Origin: Methylobacterium aquaticum | GTDB lineage: Bacteria > Pseudomonadota > Alphaproteobacteria > Rhizobiales > Beijerinckiaceae | Length of the DNA: 47,516 bases | NCBI RefSeq assembly: GCF_001043915.1 | Contig: NZ_LABX01000082.1 | Span: forward strand, 1-47,516 | Direction: 5' to 3' | Shown here: positions 7,317 to 15,459 of the stretch, piece after piece | Position numbering within the stretch: the first letter of the stretch is position 1 | How the letters are laid out: each line of letters starts with the position of its first letter | Notes under the pieces: model-generated | Databases searched by the model: none | What the model saw: only the letters and a program-made list of their open reading frames with translations | Told to the model about the DNA's origin: nothing | Made by a program: the position numbers and the translations under genes

Positions 7317-8336
7317 ATGAACCGACGTGACGTCCTCGCGGGCGCCGCCGCCCTGGCTGCGACCACGGTCGCGGCGCGGGCCGACCGGCTGCCCCTCGGC
7401 GACCTGCCGGGCACCCGCTACCCCGACCCGCGGGTCGAGGCTTTGGACAAGCGCTTCCGCTACAAGGTCGGCAACGCCGCCATCGAGCGCATCGCCACCG
7501 GCTTCCGCTGGGCCGAAGGCCCGGTCTACTTCCGGGACGGCGGCTACCTGTTGTGGAGCGACATCCCGAACAACCGGATCATGCGCTGGCTCGAGAACGG
7601 CCATGTCAGCGTCTACCGGGCCAATTCCAACTACTCGAACGGCAATACCCGCGACCGCCAGGGGCGCCTTCTCACCTGTGAGCACGACACCCGCCGGGTC
7701 ACCCGCACCGAGCCGAACGGCACGATCACGGTGCTGATCGACAGGTTCGACGGCAAGCCGCTCAACGCCCCCAACGACGTGGTGGTGGCGTCCGACAACG
7801 CGGTCTGGTTCACCGATCCGGGCTACGGCATCGACGGGTTCTACGAGGGCCACAAGGACAAGGCGGAGCTGCCGACCCGGGTCTATCGCCTCGATCCGGC
7901 GACCGGCCAGGCCAAGGTGGTGGCGGAAGGCATCGACCGGCCGAACGGCCTCGCCTTCTCGCCCGACGAGAAGACCCTCTACGTGGTCGATTCCGGCCTC
8001 ACCCATGGCGGACGCTCGAACATCCGCGCCTTCACCGTCGAGGGCGACCGGCTCACCGGCGACCGGGTCTTCGCGGAAGGCTTCGCGCCGGGCTTCACCG
8101 ACGGGGTGCGGACCGACGTCGACGGCAACGTCTGGTGCTCGATGGGCTGGGCCGACCCGAAGGAGGATGGCGTGCGGTGCTACGCGCCGTCCGGCGATCT
8201 GATCGGCAAGATCCACCTGCCGGAGACCTGCGCCAACCTGTGCTTCGGCGGACCGAAGAAGAACCGGCTGTTCATGACGGCGAGCACCTCGGTCTACGCG
8301 GTGTATGTGGAGACGCAGGGCGCGATGGTGCCGTAG
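7317..8336 (+). CDS. Exported SMP-30/gluconolactonase-family lactonase
   Basis: This 339-residue protein starts at the ATG at 7317 after GGGAGGAGACGAGTG. It has an exported N-terminus (MNRRDVLAGAAALAATTVAA), with RR near the start and cleavage near ARA. The six-bladed propeller motifs of the SMP-30 group are visible: RWAEGPVYF with the metal-binding Glu, LNAPNDVVV with the metal-binding Asn, GIDRPNGLAFSPDEK, and GFTDGVRTDVDGNVW with the Asp. Such enzymes hydrolyse sugar lactones using a divalent metal. It stands alone on the plus strand and converges with the BKACE gene. The natural lactone is unknown. Confidence 0.85.
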   Translation: MNRRDVLAGAAALAATTVAARADRLPLGDLPGTRYPDPRVEALDKRFRYKVGNAAIERIATGFRWAEGPVYFRDGGYLLWSDIPNNRIMRWLENGHVSVYRANSNYSNGNTRDRQGRLLTCEHDTRRVTRTEPNGTITVLIDRFDGKPLNAPNDVVVASDNAVWFTDPGYGIDGFYEGHKDKAELPTRVYRLDPATGQAKVVAEGIDRPNGLAFSPDEKTLYVVDSGLTHGGRSNIRAFTVEGDRLTGDRVFAEGFAPGFTDGVRTDVDGNVWCSMGWADPKEDGVRCYAPSGDLIGKIHLPETCANLCFGGPKKNRLFMTASTSVYAVYVETQGAMVP

Positions 8337-8373
8337 GGAAGATTGAAACGACACTGAACGTGCCGTGAGCATG

Positions 8374-8520
8374 AACCCTTTCCCCTCTGTGGGGGAGGGG
8401 ACACCGCGTCCGGATGAACTGGGGCCGTTCTGAAGGGCGCGACATCCTTCGATGTCGCGCGGCCCCTCTCCCGGCCCCTGCTGGCGCAGGGACCGCCCTC
8501 CCCCGCAGAGGGGGAGGGTT
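8374..8520. repeat. 147-bp structured intergenic element with long inverted arms
   Basis: The outer arms at 8374-8399 and 8496-8520 are inverted copies of each other (CCCCTCTGTGGGGGAGGG against CCCTCCCCCGCAGAGGGG) with two or three differences. Between them lies a perfect 10-bp stem, 8437-8460. The element fills the space between two convergent genes. G/C-rich elements of this kind recur between genes in Methylobacterium-like genomes, but only one copy is in this window, so dispersal is inferred. Confidence 0.55.
8437..8460. terminator. Hairpin between convergent genes, probable bidirectional terminator
   Basis: The perfect 10-bp stem GCGCGACATC / GATGTCGCGC closes a CTTC loop. It sits between the ends of the SMP-30 gene (8336, plus) and the BKACE gene (8560, minus), where a shared terminator is expected. 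There is no clear T-run. Confidence 0.5.
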
Positions 8521-8559
8521 GGGCGCGCGGCGCCCGACAGTATACGTCCAATCAAAGCG

Positions 8560-9489
8560 CTAGAAATTCACCCGGTCGCCGCCCTTCAGCGCCAGGATCT
8601 CCCGCGCATCGTCCGGCGTCGCGACGTCGAGCCCCAGGCCCTCGATGATCTGGCGCGCCTTCAGGACCTGCTGGGCATTGGATTCTGCCATCCGGCCGGG
8701 CCCGATCCACAGCGAATCTTCCAGCCCCACCCGGACGTTGCCGCCGAGCGCGATCGCCTGCGCGGCGATGGGGAGCTGGTTGCGGCCCGCCCCCAGCACC
8801 GACCAGCGGTAATCGGCGCCGAACAGCCGGTCGGCGGTGCGCTTCATGTGCTGGACGTCCTCCGGATGCGGGCCGATGCCGCCGAGGATGCCGAACACGC
8901 TCTGGACGAAGAAGGGCGGCTTGATCACGCCGCGATCGGCGAAGTGGGCCAGCGTGTAGAGATGGCCGATGTCGTAGCACTCGACCTCGAACCGGGTGCC
9001 GCTCTCGGCGCAGGTCGTCAGGATGTGCTCGATATCCGCGAAGGTGTTCTTGAAGATCCGGTCGCGCGAACCCGCGAGATAAGGCTCCTCCCAGTCGTGC
9101 TCGAAGGTCTTGAACCGCTCCAGCATCGGAAAGAGGCCGAAATTCATCGACCCCATGTTGAGCGAGGCGACCTCGGGCTTGAAATGGGCTGCCGGCCCGA
9201 GGCGCTCGTCGATGCCCATGGTCGGGGCGCCGCCGGTGGTGAGGTTCACCACGCAGTTCGAGCGCTGCTTGATGACCTTCAGGAACGGTTCGAACGCCCC
9301 GGGCGACTGGTCGGGCTTGCCGGTCTTCGGGTCGCGGGCATGCAGGTGGACGATGGCCGCTCCCGCCTCTGCCGCGCCGATCGCGGCTTCGGCGATCTCG
9401 TCGGGGGTCACCGGCAGGTGCGGCGACATCGACGGGGTGTGGATCGCGCCTGTGACGGCGCAGGTGATGACGACTTTCCGCTTGGCCAT
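8560..9489 (-). CDS. Beta-keto acid cleavage enzyme (BKACE, DUF849); candidate 3-dehydrocarnitine cleavage enzyme
   Basis: This 309-residue metal-dependent enzyme belongs to the BKACE family. Members condense a beta-keto acid with acetyl-CoA, giving acetoacetate and a new acyl-CoA. The Zn ligands fit His48 and His50 in IVHLHARDP and Glu257 in VGLEDSLW. NLTTGGAPTMG and GAGRNQLPIAAQAIALGGNVR (two segments) are further family marks. The ATG at 9489 follows AGGAGGAACTC. It lies 11 bp after a lambda-crystallin-type dehydrogenase. That pair is the order expected for L-carnitine degradation (CdhA then CdhC), but other beta-hydroxy acids fit too. Last gene of the 15309-8560 operon. Confidence 0.85.
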   Translation of the reverse strand: MAKRKVVITCAVTGAIHTPSMSPHLPVTPDEIAEAAIGAAEAGAAIVHLHARDPKTGKPDQSPGAFEPFLKVIKQRSNCVVNLTTGGAPTMGIDERLGPAAHFKPEVASLNMGSMNFGLFPMLERFKTFEHDWEEPYLAGSRDRIFKNTFADIEHILTTCAESGTRFEVECYDIGHLYTLAHFADRGVIKPPFFVQSVFGILGGIGPHPEDVQHMKRTADRLFGADYRWSVLGAGRNQLPIAAQAIALGGNVRVGLEDSLWIGPGRMAESNAQQVLKARQIIEGLGLDVATPDDAREILALKGGDRVNF

Positions 9490-9500
9490 GAGAGTTCCTC

Positions 9501-10427
9501 CTAAGAGTGGGCGCGCTTGTGCGCCATGAGGGCGGCGAGGCGCGCGTCGCGGCGCCGGCTGCGCTCCGCCGGCGGGGCGGGATCGGGGCCGCCGCCCCAG
9601 GCGGCATTGATGCGGGCGGCGCTGTCGGGCGACCACACCGAGGCCGGGGCCGGATCGGCGGCAAGGCGGCCATAGAAGCCGCCATAGCGGGCGGCGTAAT
9701 CGGCCACGCCCCCCGGCGCGTTGAGGTCGATCGTGGCGAAGGGCCCGAGAAAGGACCAGCGCAGGCCCAACCCCTCGGCCACCGTCCGGTCGAGATCGGC
9801 CGGGCTCACCACGCCCTCGGCGACGAGGCGGAACGCCTCCGAGAGCAGGGCCCCCTGGAGCCGGTTGAGCACGAAGCCCTCGACTTCGCGATGCACGGTG
9901 ACGGGGGCCTGCCCGGCGGCCTCGTAGAGGGCGCGGGCGCGCGCGATCACCGCCGGATCGGTCCAGGGCGCGCCGCAGAGTTCCACCACCGGCACGAGGT
10001 GGGGCGGATTGACCGGGTGGCCGACGAGGCAGCGGGCCCGCCCCGCGAGGCTTTCGGTGAACAGCGAGGCGACGATGGCAGAGGTCGAGGAGGCGAGGAT
10101 CGTGTCCGGCCCGCACAGGGCGTCGAGTTCGGAAAACAGCGCCCGCTTGGCTTCGACGGTCTCGGGCCCGTTCTCCTGCACGAGGTCGGCGCCCGCCACC
10201 GTCTCGGCGAGGGTCGGACAGGTCCGGATCCGGGCCAAGGCCCCCGGCACGTCGGCGACGAGGCCGTGAGCTTCGAGCTGGCGCAGGGCCGCCTCGATGT
10301 GGTCCGGCGCGGCGTCCAAGGCCGCGGGATGGATGTCGGTGAGGCGGACGGCGAACCCGGCCCGGGCGAAGACCACGGCCCAGGACCGGCCGATCAGCCC
10401 GGACCCGACGACGGCGACGGTCGGCAT
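9501..10427 (-). CDS. 3-hydroxyacyl-CoA dehydrogenase-like / L-carnitine dehydrogenase-like oxidoreductase
   Basis: This 308-residue NAD-dependent dehydrogenase has an N-terminal Rossmann domain with GSGLIG (8-13), the 3-hydroxyacyl-CoA dehydrogenase signature GHPVNPPHLVPVVE (136-149, catalytic His region), and a C-terminal helical domain with VEGFVLNRLQGALLSEAFRLV (two parts). It groups by eye with the stand-alone lambda-crystallin, L-gulonate and L-carnitine dehydrogenases. The ATG at 10427 was chosen over an upstream start because GGAGGAGG lies 5 nt before it. It likely oxidises a beta-hydroxy acid to the beta-keto acid used by the BKACE enzyme downstream. A substrate imported by the adjacent Liv system is inferred. 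Confidence 0.82.
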   Translation of the reverse strand: MPTVAVVGSGLIGRSWAVVFARAGFAVRLTDIHPAALDAAPDHIEAALRQLEAHGLVADVPGALARIRTCPTLAETVAGADLVQENGPETVEAKRALFSELDALCGPDTILASSTSAIVASLFTESLAGRARCLVGHPVNPPHLVPVVELCGAPWTDPAVIARARALYEAAGQAPVTVHREVEGFVLNRLQGALLSEAFRLVAEGVVSPADLDRTVAEGLGLRWSFLGPFATIDLNAPGGVADYAARYGGFYGRLAADPAPASVWSPDSAARINAAWGGGPDPAPPAERSRRRDARLAALMAHKRAHS

Positions 10428-10447
10428 CGAACCTCCTCCAGAATCAA

Positions 10448-12973
10448 TCACAGCCACAGCACCTGACGGCGCAAGGAGAGGTCGTCACGCAGGGCCTGCG
10501 AGGGGCCGGTATGCATCACCCGGCCGCGCTCCAGCGCCACGGTCCGGTCGGAGAGGGCCAGCGCGAGGTCGAGGTTGTGGTCGACGATCACGATCGAGAC
10601 CTCCCGGCGGAGCGCGTCGAAGGTCTCGAACAGGCTCTCGACCACCGCCGGGGCCAGCCCCTCGAACGGCTCGTCGAGGAGCAGCACCCGCACGTCGCCG
10701 GAAAGGGCGCGGGCCACCGCCACCATCTGCTGCTCGCCGCCCGACAGGTAGTCGGCGGGGGTGCGCCAGCGCTCGCGCAGGCGCGGGAAGTAGGACAGCA
10801 CCCGCTCCTCGTCCCAGTGCACGCCGTTGCCGGTGCGCCGCTTGAGCCGGCCCAGCTCCAGGTTCTCGGCGACGCTCATCCCGGCGAAGAGCCCGCGCCC
10901 CTGCGGCACGTAGCCGATGCCGGCCTTCGCGATCGCCGCCGCCGAGCGGCCATCGAGGCGATCAGACCCGAGCCGGATGTGCCCGGCGGCGTGGGGCGCC
11001 AGCCCCGTGATGGTCTTGAGGCAGGTCGACTTGCCGGCGCCGTTGCGGCCGAGCAAGGCGACGATCTCGTGGGCGTGGACATCGAAGGTGACGCCCGAGA
11101 GGATGTGGCTCTTGCCGTAGAAGGTATCGACGCCGTCGAGCGACAGCAGCACCTGCGGCTCGGCGGCGCTCGGGCGGGCCTTCGCCGCCATCGCGGCGGT
11201 GCCGGAGCCGATATAGACCTCCTGCACCCGTGGCGAGGTGCGGGCATCCTCCACCGTGCCGTCGACCAGCACCGTGCCCTCGTTCATCACCGTCACGGCA
11301 TCGGCGATCTGGAACACCCGGTCGATGTCGTGCTCGACCATCAGGACCGGCACCTCGGTCGAGACGCGCTTGATGATGTCGCCGATGCGGGTGCGCTCCG
11401 CGGCGGCGAGGCCCGCCAGCGGCTCGTCGAGGAGCAGCACCCGGGGCTTCGTCGCGAGCGCGACCCCCATGTCGAGCAGGCGCTGGCCGCCATAGGAGAG
11501 CGAGCCGGCCTCGGCCCGCTCCAGCCCGGTGAGGCCGAGCCAGCGCAGGATCTCGGTGGTCTCGGCCGCCGCCTCCCGGTCCGCACGGGCGTCGCGCCAG
11601 GGATCGAAGCGGCCGGGGCGCCGCCCCTGCACGGCAAGCCGGATGTTGTCCTCGACGGTGAGGGCCGGGAAGAGATTGGTGATCTGGAACGAGCGGCCGA
11701 TGCCGGCCTCGCAGATCCGCTCCGGCGCAAAGCCGACGATCGAGCGGTCGGCCAGGGCCACGGTGCCGGAATCGGGCTGAAACATCCCGGAGATCAGGTT
11801 GAAGGCGGTGGTCTTGCCGGCGCCGTTGGGCCCGATCAGGGCGTGCAGCGTCCGGTCGCGGACCGCGATGGTGACGCCGTCGACCGCCTTCAGCCCGCCG
11901 AAGCGCTTGGCGATGCCGCGGGCGGCCAGAATGACCCCGTCGACCACGCCGTCGGGCCGCAGGAACGGCGGCAGGTTCTCCGGCAGCCCCGCCTTGCGCC
12001 CCGCCATGGCGGCGTCCTCGGTGGCGGGCGGCCGGACCATCCGGTACAGCCGCCGGCCGATGCCGACGAGCCCGTCGGGCGAGAACAGGATGAAGCCCAC
12101 GAAGAGGAGGCCGAACCAGAACAGCCAGTTGGCGGTCCAGATCGACAGCATCTCCCGGAACAGGATGAAGAACAAAGCCCCGATCGCCGGCCCGGCAAAG
12201 CCCCGCATGCCGCCGATCACCACCATGGCGAGCAATTCGCCCGAGAAGGCGGAGCCGAGCGGCTCGGCCGAGGCGAAGCGGTGGGTGAAGACGCTGAGCA
12301 CGCCGGCGAGCCCCGTCACGGTGGCGGAGACCGTGAAGGCGACGAGCTTGTAGCGGTTGGTCGGATAGCCGAGGAAGCGCGCCCGCTGCTCGTTCTCGCG
12401 GATCGCCTCCAGCACGGTGCCGAGCGGCGAGCGGCGGAAGCGCGAAAGCCCCACGGCGACCGCGAAGCCGACGACGGCCACGAGCCCGTACCAGGTCCAG
12501 GCCGCATCGAGGTCGAGTCCGAGGAGCCGGGTCCGCTCGACGCCGCCATAGCCGCTCTCGCCGCCGGTGAGCGCGGTCCAGCGGAACGCCACCGTGAAGG
12601 AGAGGGCCGACAGGGCCAGCGTCAGGAGCGAGAAGTAGACGCCGCGGCGGCGCAGGATCAGCAGGCCGAGGAGGAGGGCGGCGAGCGCCACGACCACGAG
12701 GGCGAACAGGGTCGGCGGCACCAACGTGCCGGGAAAGAGCTGGCGCTGGCCGATCGCCGCCGCATAGGCGCCGATGCCGAAGAACGCGCCGTGGCCGAAG
12801 GAGACGAGGCCGGTCTGCCCGACCAGGATGTTGAGCCCCAGGCAGGCCACCGCGAACACCACCACGTCGGTGGCCGAGGTGAGGGTGAGGCCGAGGGCCG
12901 ACAGGCCGAACGGCAGGGCCACGAGGGCGACCGCGATCAGCGGCAGGGTCAGTCTCTCGCTGCGATCCGTCAT
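10448..12973 (-). CDS. Triple fusion LivM permease - LivG ATPase - LivF ATPase
   Basis: This single 841-residue chain carries three ABC-importer subunits. Residues 10-312 are a LivM permease (GHGAFFGIGAYAA; RGVYFSLLTLALSA). Residues 345-590 are a LivG ATPase with Walker A GPNGAGKTT (381-389), LSYGGQ (492-497) and Walker B VLLLDEP (512-518). Residues 605-841 are a LivF ATPase with Walker A GRNGAGKST (642-650), LSGGEQ (743-748) and VLLLDEP (763-769). Both ATPase halves have intact catalytic motifs and no frameshift. The ATG at 12973 is 5 bp after the livH stop. With both ATPases in one chain, the importer needs only LivH and the binding protein. Separate LivM, LivG and LivF is the usual arrangement. 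Confidence 0.9.
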   Translation of the reverse strand: MTDRSERLTLPLIAVALVALPFGLSALGLTLTSATDVVVFAVACLGLNILVGQTGLVSFGHGAFFGIGAYAAAIGQRQLFPGTLVPPTLFALVVVALAALLLGLLILRRRGVYFSLLTLALSALSFTVAFRWTALTGGESGYGGVERTRLLGLDLDAAWTWYGLVAVVGFAVAVGLSRFRRSPLGTVLEAIRENEQRARFLGYPTNRYKLVAFTVSATVTGLAGVLSVFTHRFASAEPLGSAFSGELLAMVVIGGMRGFAGPAIGALFFILFREMLSIWTANWLFWFGLLFVGFILFSPDGLVGIGRRLYRMVRPPATEDAAMAGRKAGLPENLPPFLRPDGVVDGVILAARGIAKRFGGLKAVDGVTIAVRDRTLHALIGPNGAGKTTAFNLISGMFQPDSGTVALADRSIVGFAPERICEAGIGRSFQITNLFPALTVEDNIRLAVQGRRPGRFDPWRDARADREAAAETTEILRWLGLTGLERAEAGSLSYGGQRLLDMGVALATKPRVLLLDEPLAGLAAAERTRIGDIIKRVSTEVPVLMVEHDIDRVFQIADAVTVMNEGTVLVDGTVEDARTSPRVQEVYIGSGTAAMAAKARPSAAEPQVLLSLDGVDTFYGKSHILSGVTFDVHAHEIVALLGRNGAGKSTCLKTITGLAPHAAGHIRLGSDRLDGRSAAAIAKAGIGYVPQGRGLFAGMSVAENLELGRLKRRTGNGVHWDEERVLSYFPRLRERWRTPADYLSGGEQQMVAVARALSGDVRVLLLDEPFEGLAPAVVESLFETFDALRREVSIVIVDHNLDLALALSDRTVALERGRVMHTGPSQALRDDLSLRRQVLWL

Positions 12974-12978
12974 CGTCG

Positions 12979-13857
12979 TCACTCGAACCGCAGGATGCGC
13001 TCGCCGAGCAGGCCGCGGGGCCGCACGAGCAGGATGACCGCCATCAGGGCGTAGATCGCCGCCTCGGCGAAGCCCGGATAGACCAGCACCATCAGGCCGC
13101 GGACGACCCCGACGATGAGCGCGGCCAGCACCACGCCCCAGAACGAGCCGAGCCCGCCGATCACCACCACCACGAAGGCGCCGGTGAGCACCTCCGCGCC
13201 CATGGCCGGATGGACGCCGGAGATCGGCGCCAGCATCACCCCGGCGAGAGCCGCGAGGCCGACGCTGAGGCCGACCACGGTCGCCATGTAGGGCTGTAGC
13301 GAGATTCCCAGAGCCGCGACCATGTCGGGGTTCTGGACCCCGGCCCGGACCACCCGCCCGAAGGTGGTGCGCTGGAGCAGGAACCACACGACCGCCACCG
13401 CCACCACCACCGCCGCCAGGATGGTGAGCCGGTAGCGCGACAGCACGAAGTCGCCGAGGAGGATCTGCCCGCGCAGGGCCTGGGGGATCGAATAGGGCAG
13501 GGGCGGCGCCCCGAAGATCATCCGCAGGCCCTGCTCGGCCACCATGGCGAGGCCGAAGGTGAGGAGCAGCGAGAGGATCGGGTCCGAGCGGTAGAAGCGG
13601 CGGAACAGGAACCGCTCGACCACGAGGCCGATCGCCGCGACGAGGACAGGCGCCGCCACGAGGGAGCCGCCGAAGCCGAGGGCGGGCGAGAGCTGAATCG
13701 TCAGGTAGGCGCCGATCGCGTAGAATGCGCCGTGGGCCAGGTTGACGATGCCGCCCAGGCTGAAGATCAGCGACAATCCGAGCGCAATCAGAAGATGGAT
13801 GGCGCCCAGGAACAGGCCGTTGACGACCTGCTCGACGGCGAGGGTGAGGAAGATCAC
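12979..13857 (-). CDS. livH: Branched-chain amino acid-type ABC transporter permease, LivH subunit (second system)
   Basis: This 292-residue inner-membrane permease has the LivH pattern NGLFLGAIHLLIALGLSLIF, GGIVNLAHGAFYAIGAYL and VVVVIGGLGSFWG. The only start matching the family N-terminus is GTG at 13857, with a weak ribosome-binding site, so translation may be modest or coupled. It is divergent in sequence from the first LivH, so the two systems are old paralogs rather than a recent duplication. It lies between the binding-protein gene and the LivM-LivG-LivF fusion. Confidence 0.9.
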   Translation of the reverse strand: MIFLTLAVEQVVNGLFLGAIHLLIALGLSLIFSLGGIVNLAHGAFYAIGAYLTIQLSPALGFGGSLVAAPVLVAAIGLVVERFLFRRFYRSDPILSLLLTFGLAMVAEQGLRMIFGAPPLPYSIPQALRGQILLGDFVLSRYRLTILAAVVVAVAVVWFLLQRTTFGRVVRAGVQNPDMVAALGISLQPYMATVVGLSVGLAALAGVMLAPISGVHPAMGAEVLTGAFVVVVIGGLGSFWGVVLAALIVGVVRGLMVLVYPGFAEAAIYALMAVILLVRPRGLLGERILRFE

Positions 13858-13950
13858 GAGGGTTAGTTCCGAGAGAGAAGGAGCTTCTTCGTTTCGAGAT
13901 CGCCGGCTGCTTCAAGATCAAGTGCGGGGTCCCCGCTCCCACACCTTGCA

Positions 13951-13976
13951 GCGATCCGGGGCAAGCCCCGGATCGC
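13951..13976. other. 12-bp-stem hairpin between binding-protein and livH genes
   Basis: The perfect inverted repeat GCGATCCGGGGC / GCCCCGGATCGC has a 2-nt loop and lies in the 171-bp gap after the binding-protein gene. Such intercistronic hairpins protect the upstream message from 3' decay or reduce read-through, giving more binding protein than permease. There is no T-run. The core also resembles short palindromes scattered in alphaproteobacterial genomes. Confidence 0.6.
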
Positions 13977-14028
13977 CTGGAGAGGGGCGGCGCGCCTTAC
14001 CGTGCCGGCGTCGGAGCACCGGCAGACG

Positions 14029-15309
14029 TCACCCCTCCAGCTTGCACGCCGCCTCCTCCGCCGTCGGCGCCAGCACCTCCATGTCCTCGTTCGGGCCGGG
14101 AATCGCCGGGGTGGAGGTGAAGAGGTCCCACTTGTCCTTGACCTTGTCGGCCGGGAGCGCCGTGATCGCGTACATCTCGCTGATGAGCTGGTGGTCGCGG
14201 GCGCGGAAATAGGCCGGGCGGGGCTTCTGCACGTCGAACTTCGCGCCGCTCTCGAGATACGAGACCAGCGTCGGCCCCTCGGTCGACTGGGTGTCGGCCA
14301 TCGCCTTGGCGACGATCTTGACGGCGTTGTAGTCGCCCCAGGCCTGATTCTCCGGCGGCTTGCCGTACTTCTTGGTGAAGGCGGCGACGAAAGCCTTGGC
14401 GGAGGGCGTGTCGACCTTGTGATGCCACAGGCACGGCCAGGTGCCGGCGAAGTTGCCGGGACCGGCGCCCCAGGCGAGCGCGGTGTCGAAGCCGAAGCCG
14501 GCAACCGGAAAGGGCAGGCCGTACTCGGCGTATTGCTTGAGGAAGTTGGTGATCTGGTTGCCGGCGAGGTTCGAGATCACGAGATCCGGCTTCGCCTGCC
14601 GGATCTTGATCAGGTAGGCGGAGAAGTCGGTGGCGTCGGTCGGCACCAGCTCGTCCGCCGCAAAGGTGCCGCCCTGGCTCTGCATGAACCCCTTGGCGAC
14701 CCGCAGCAGGTCGTGGCCGAAGGCGTAGTCGGCGGTGAGCGAGTACCAGCGCTTGCCCTTGACCAGCCCGCCCTCGGTCAGCGAGCGGCCGACCGCCTTG
14801 ACGTACATCGAGTTCGCGCCCTCGACGTGGAACATGGTGCGCTTGCAATCCTGCCCGCGCAACGCGTCCGAATTGGCGCCGGTGTTGAGGAAGATCGTCT
14901 TGCCCCGTTGCGCCACCTGGCCGATGGCAAGCGCCGAGGCCGACGAGATCTCGCCGACGATCGCCGCGACCTTGTCCCGCTCGATGTAGCGCTCGGCCTT
15001 GCCGGAGGCGGTCTGCGGGTTGACCGAATCCTCCGTGAGGAGTTCGATCCTGCGGCCGTTGATGCCGCCCGCGGCGTTGATCTCCTCCGTGGCGAGCTGG
15101 GCCGCCATCACGGCGTATTCGCCGAGAGGCCCGAGGAAGCCGGTGCGCGGCGTGAGGTGGCCGATGCGGATCGGCTGCCCGCTTTGCGCCCGCACGAGCC
15201 CCGGCATCGCCAGCGCGGCGCCGGCCGCGAGGCCGCCCTGCACGAGGCGGCGGCGCGTGATGAGGTGGCCCGCGCTGGGGTGGCGCCTGGAGGTGAAGCC
15301 CTGCGTCAT
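14029..15309 (-). CDS. ABC transporter substrate-binding protein, Liv/amide family (second system)
   Basis: This 426-residue periplasmic binding protein starts at the ATG at 15309; upstream in-frame starts would run into the promoter and the GntR-type dyad. The signal sequence has RRRLVQGGLAAGAALAMPGLV with a twin arginine, cleaved near RAQSG. The mature part begins QPIRIGHLTPRTGFLGPLGEY and includes EEINAAGGINGRRIELL and a late WGDYNAVKI, as in Peripla_BP_6 proteins of the amide/urea/aromatic group. It is the first gene of the operon that runs down to the BKACE gene. The ligand is probably the compound degraded by that operon. Confidence 0.9.
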   Translation of the reverse strand: MTQGFTSRRHPSAGHLITRRRLVQGGLAAGAALAMPGLVRAQSGQPIRIGHLTPRTGFLGPLGEYAVMAAQLATEEINAAGGINGRRIELLTEDSVNPQTASGKAERYIERDKVAAIVGEISSASALAIGQVAQRGKTIFLNTGANSDALRGQDCKRTMFHVEGANSMYVKAVGRSLTEGGLVKGKRWYSLTADYAFGHDLLRVAKGFMQSQGGTFAADELVPTDATDFSAYLIKIRQAKPDLVISNLAGNQITNFLKQYAEYGLPFPVAGFGFDTALAWGAGPGNFAGTWPCLWHHKVDTPSAKAFVAAFTKKYGKPPENQAWGDYNAVKIVAKAMADTQSTEGPTLVSYLESGAKFDVQKPRPAYFRARDHQLISEMYAITALPADKVKDKWDLFTSTPAIPGPNEDMEVLAPTAEEAACKLEG

Positions 15310-15459
15310 GGTGCGTGTCCTGCCCAAGATCGCATCACGGTCGTTCGGGTTGCCGTGATCTGTGATCACACTTAGGCTGGCATCAAACGGCGCGCCTGTC
15401 GAGACGGTCCACACCGTCCGCAGGCGTCGATCGGGGAAACGTCAGGGGAGGTCCGTCGC
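15310..15459. promoter_or_regulatory. Divergent promoter region with a GntR-type dyad
   Basis: This region separates the binding-protein gene (minus) and the GntR gene (plus). It contains the perfect 10-bp palindrome TGTGATCACA at 15361-15370, part of the longer GTGATCTGTGATCACAC. GntR-family regulators bind short dyads of the form yGT...ACr, so this is a fitting site for the neighbouring regulator. Its position about 50 bp before the binding-protein ATG would allow repression of the operon. Site identity is inferred. Confidence 0.5.
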
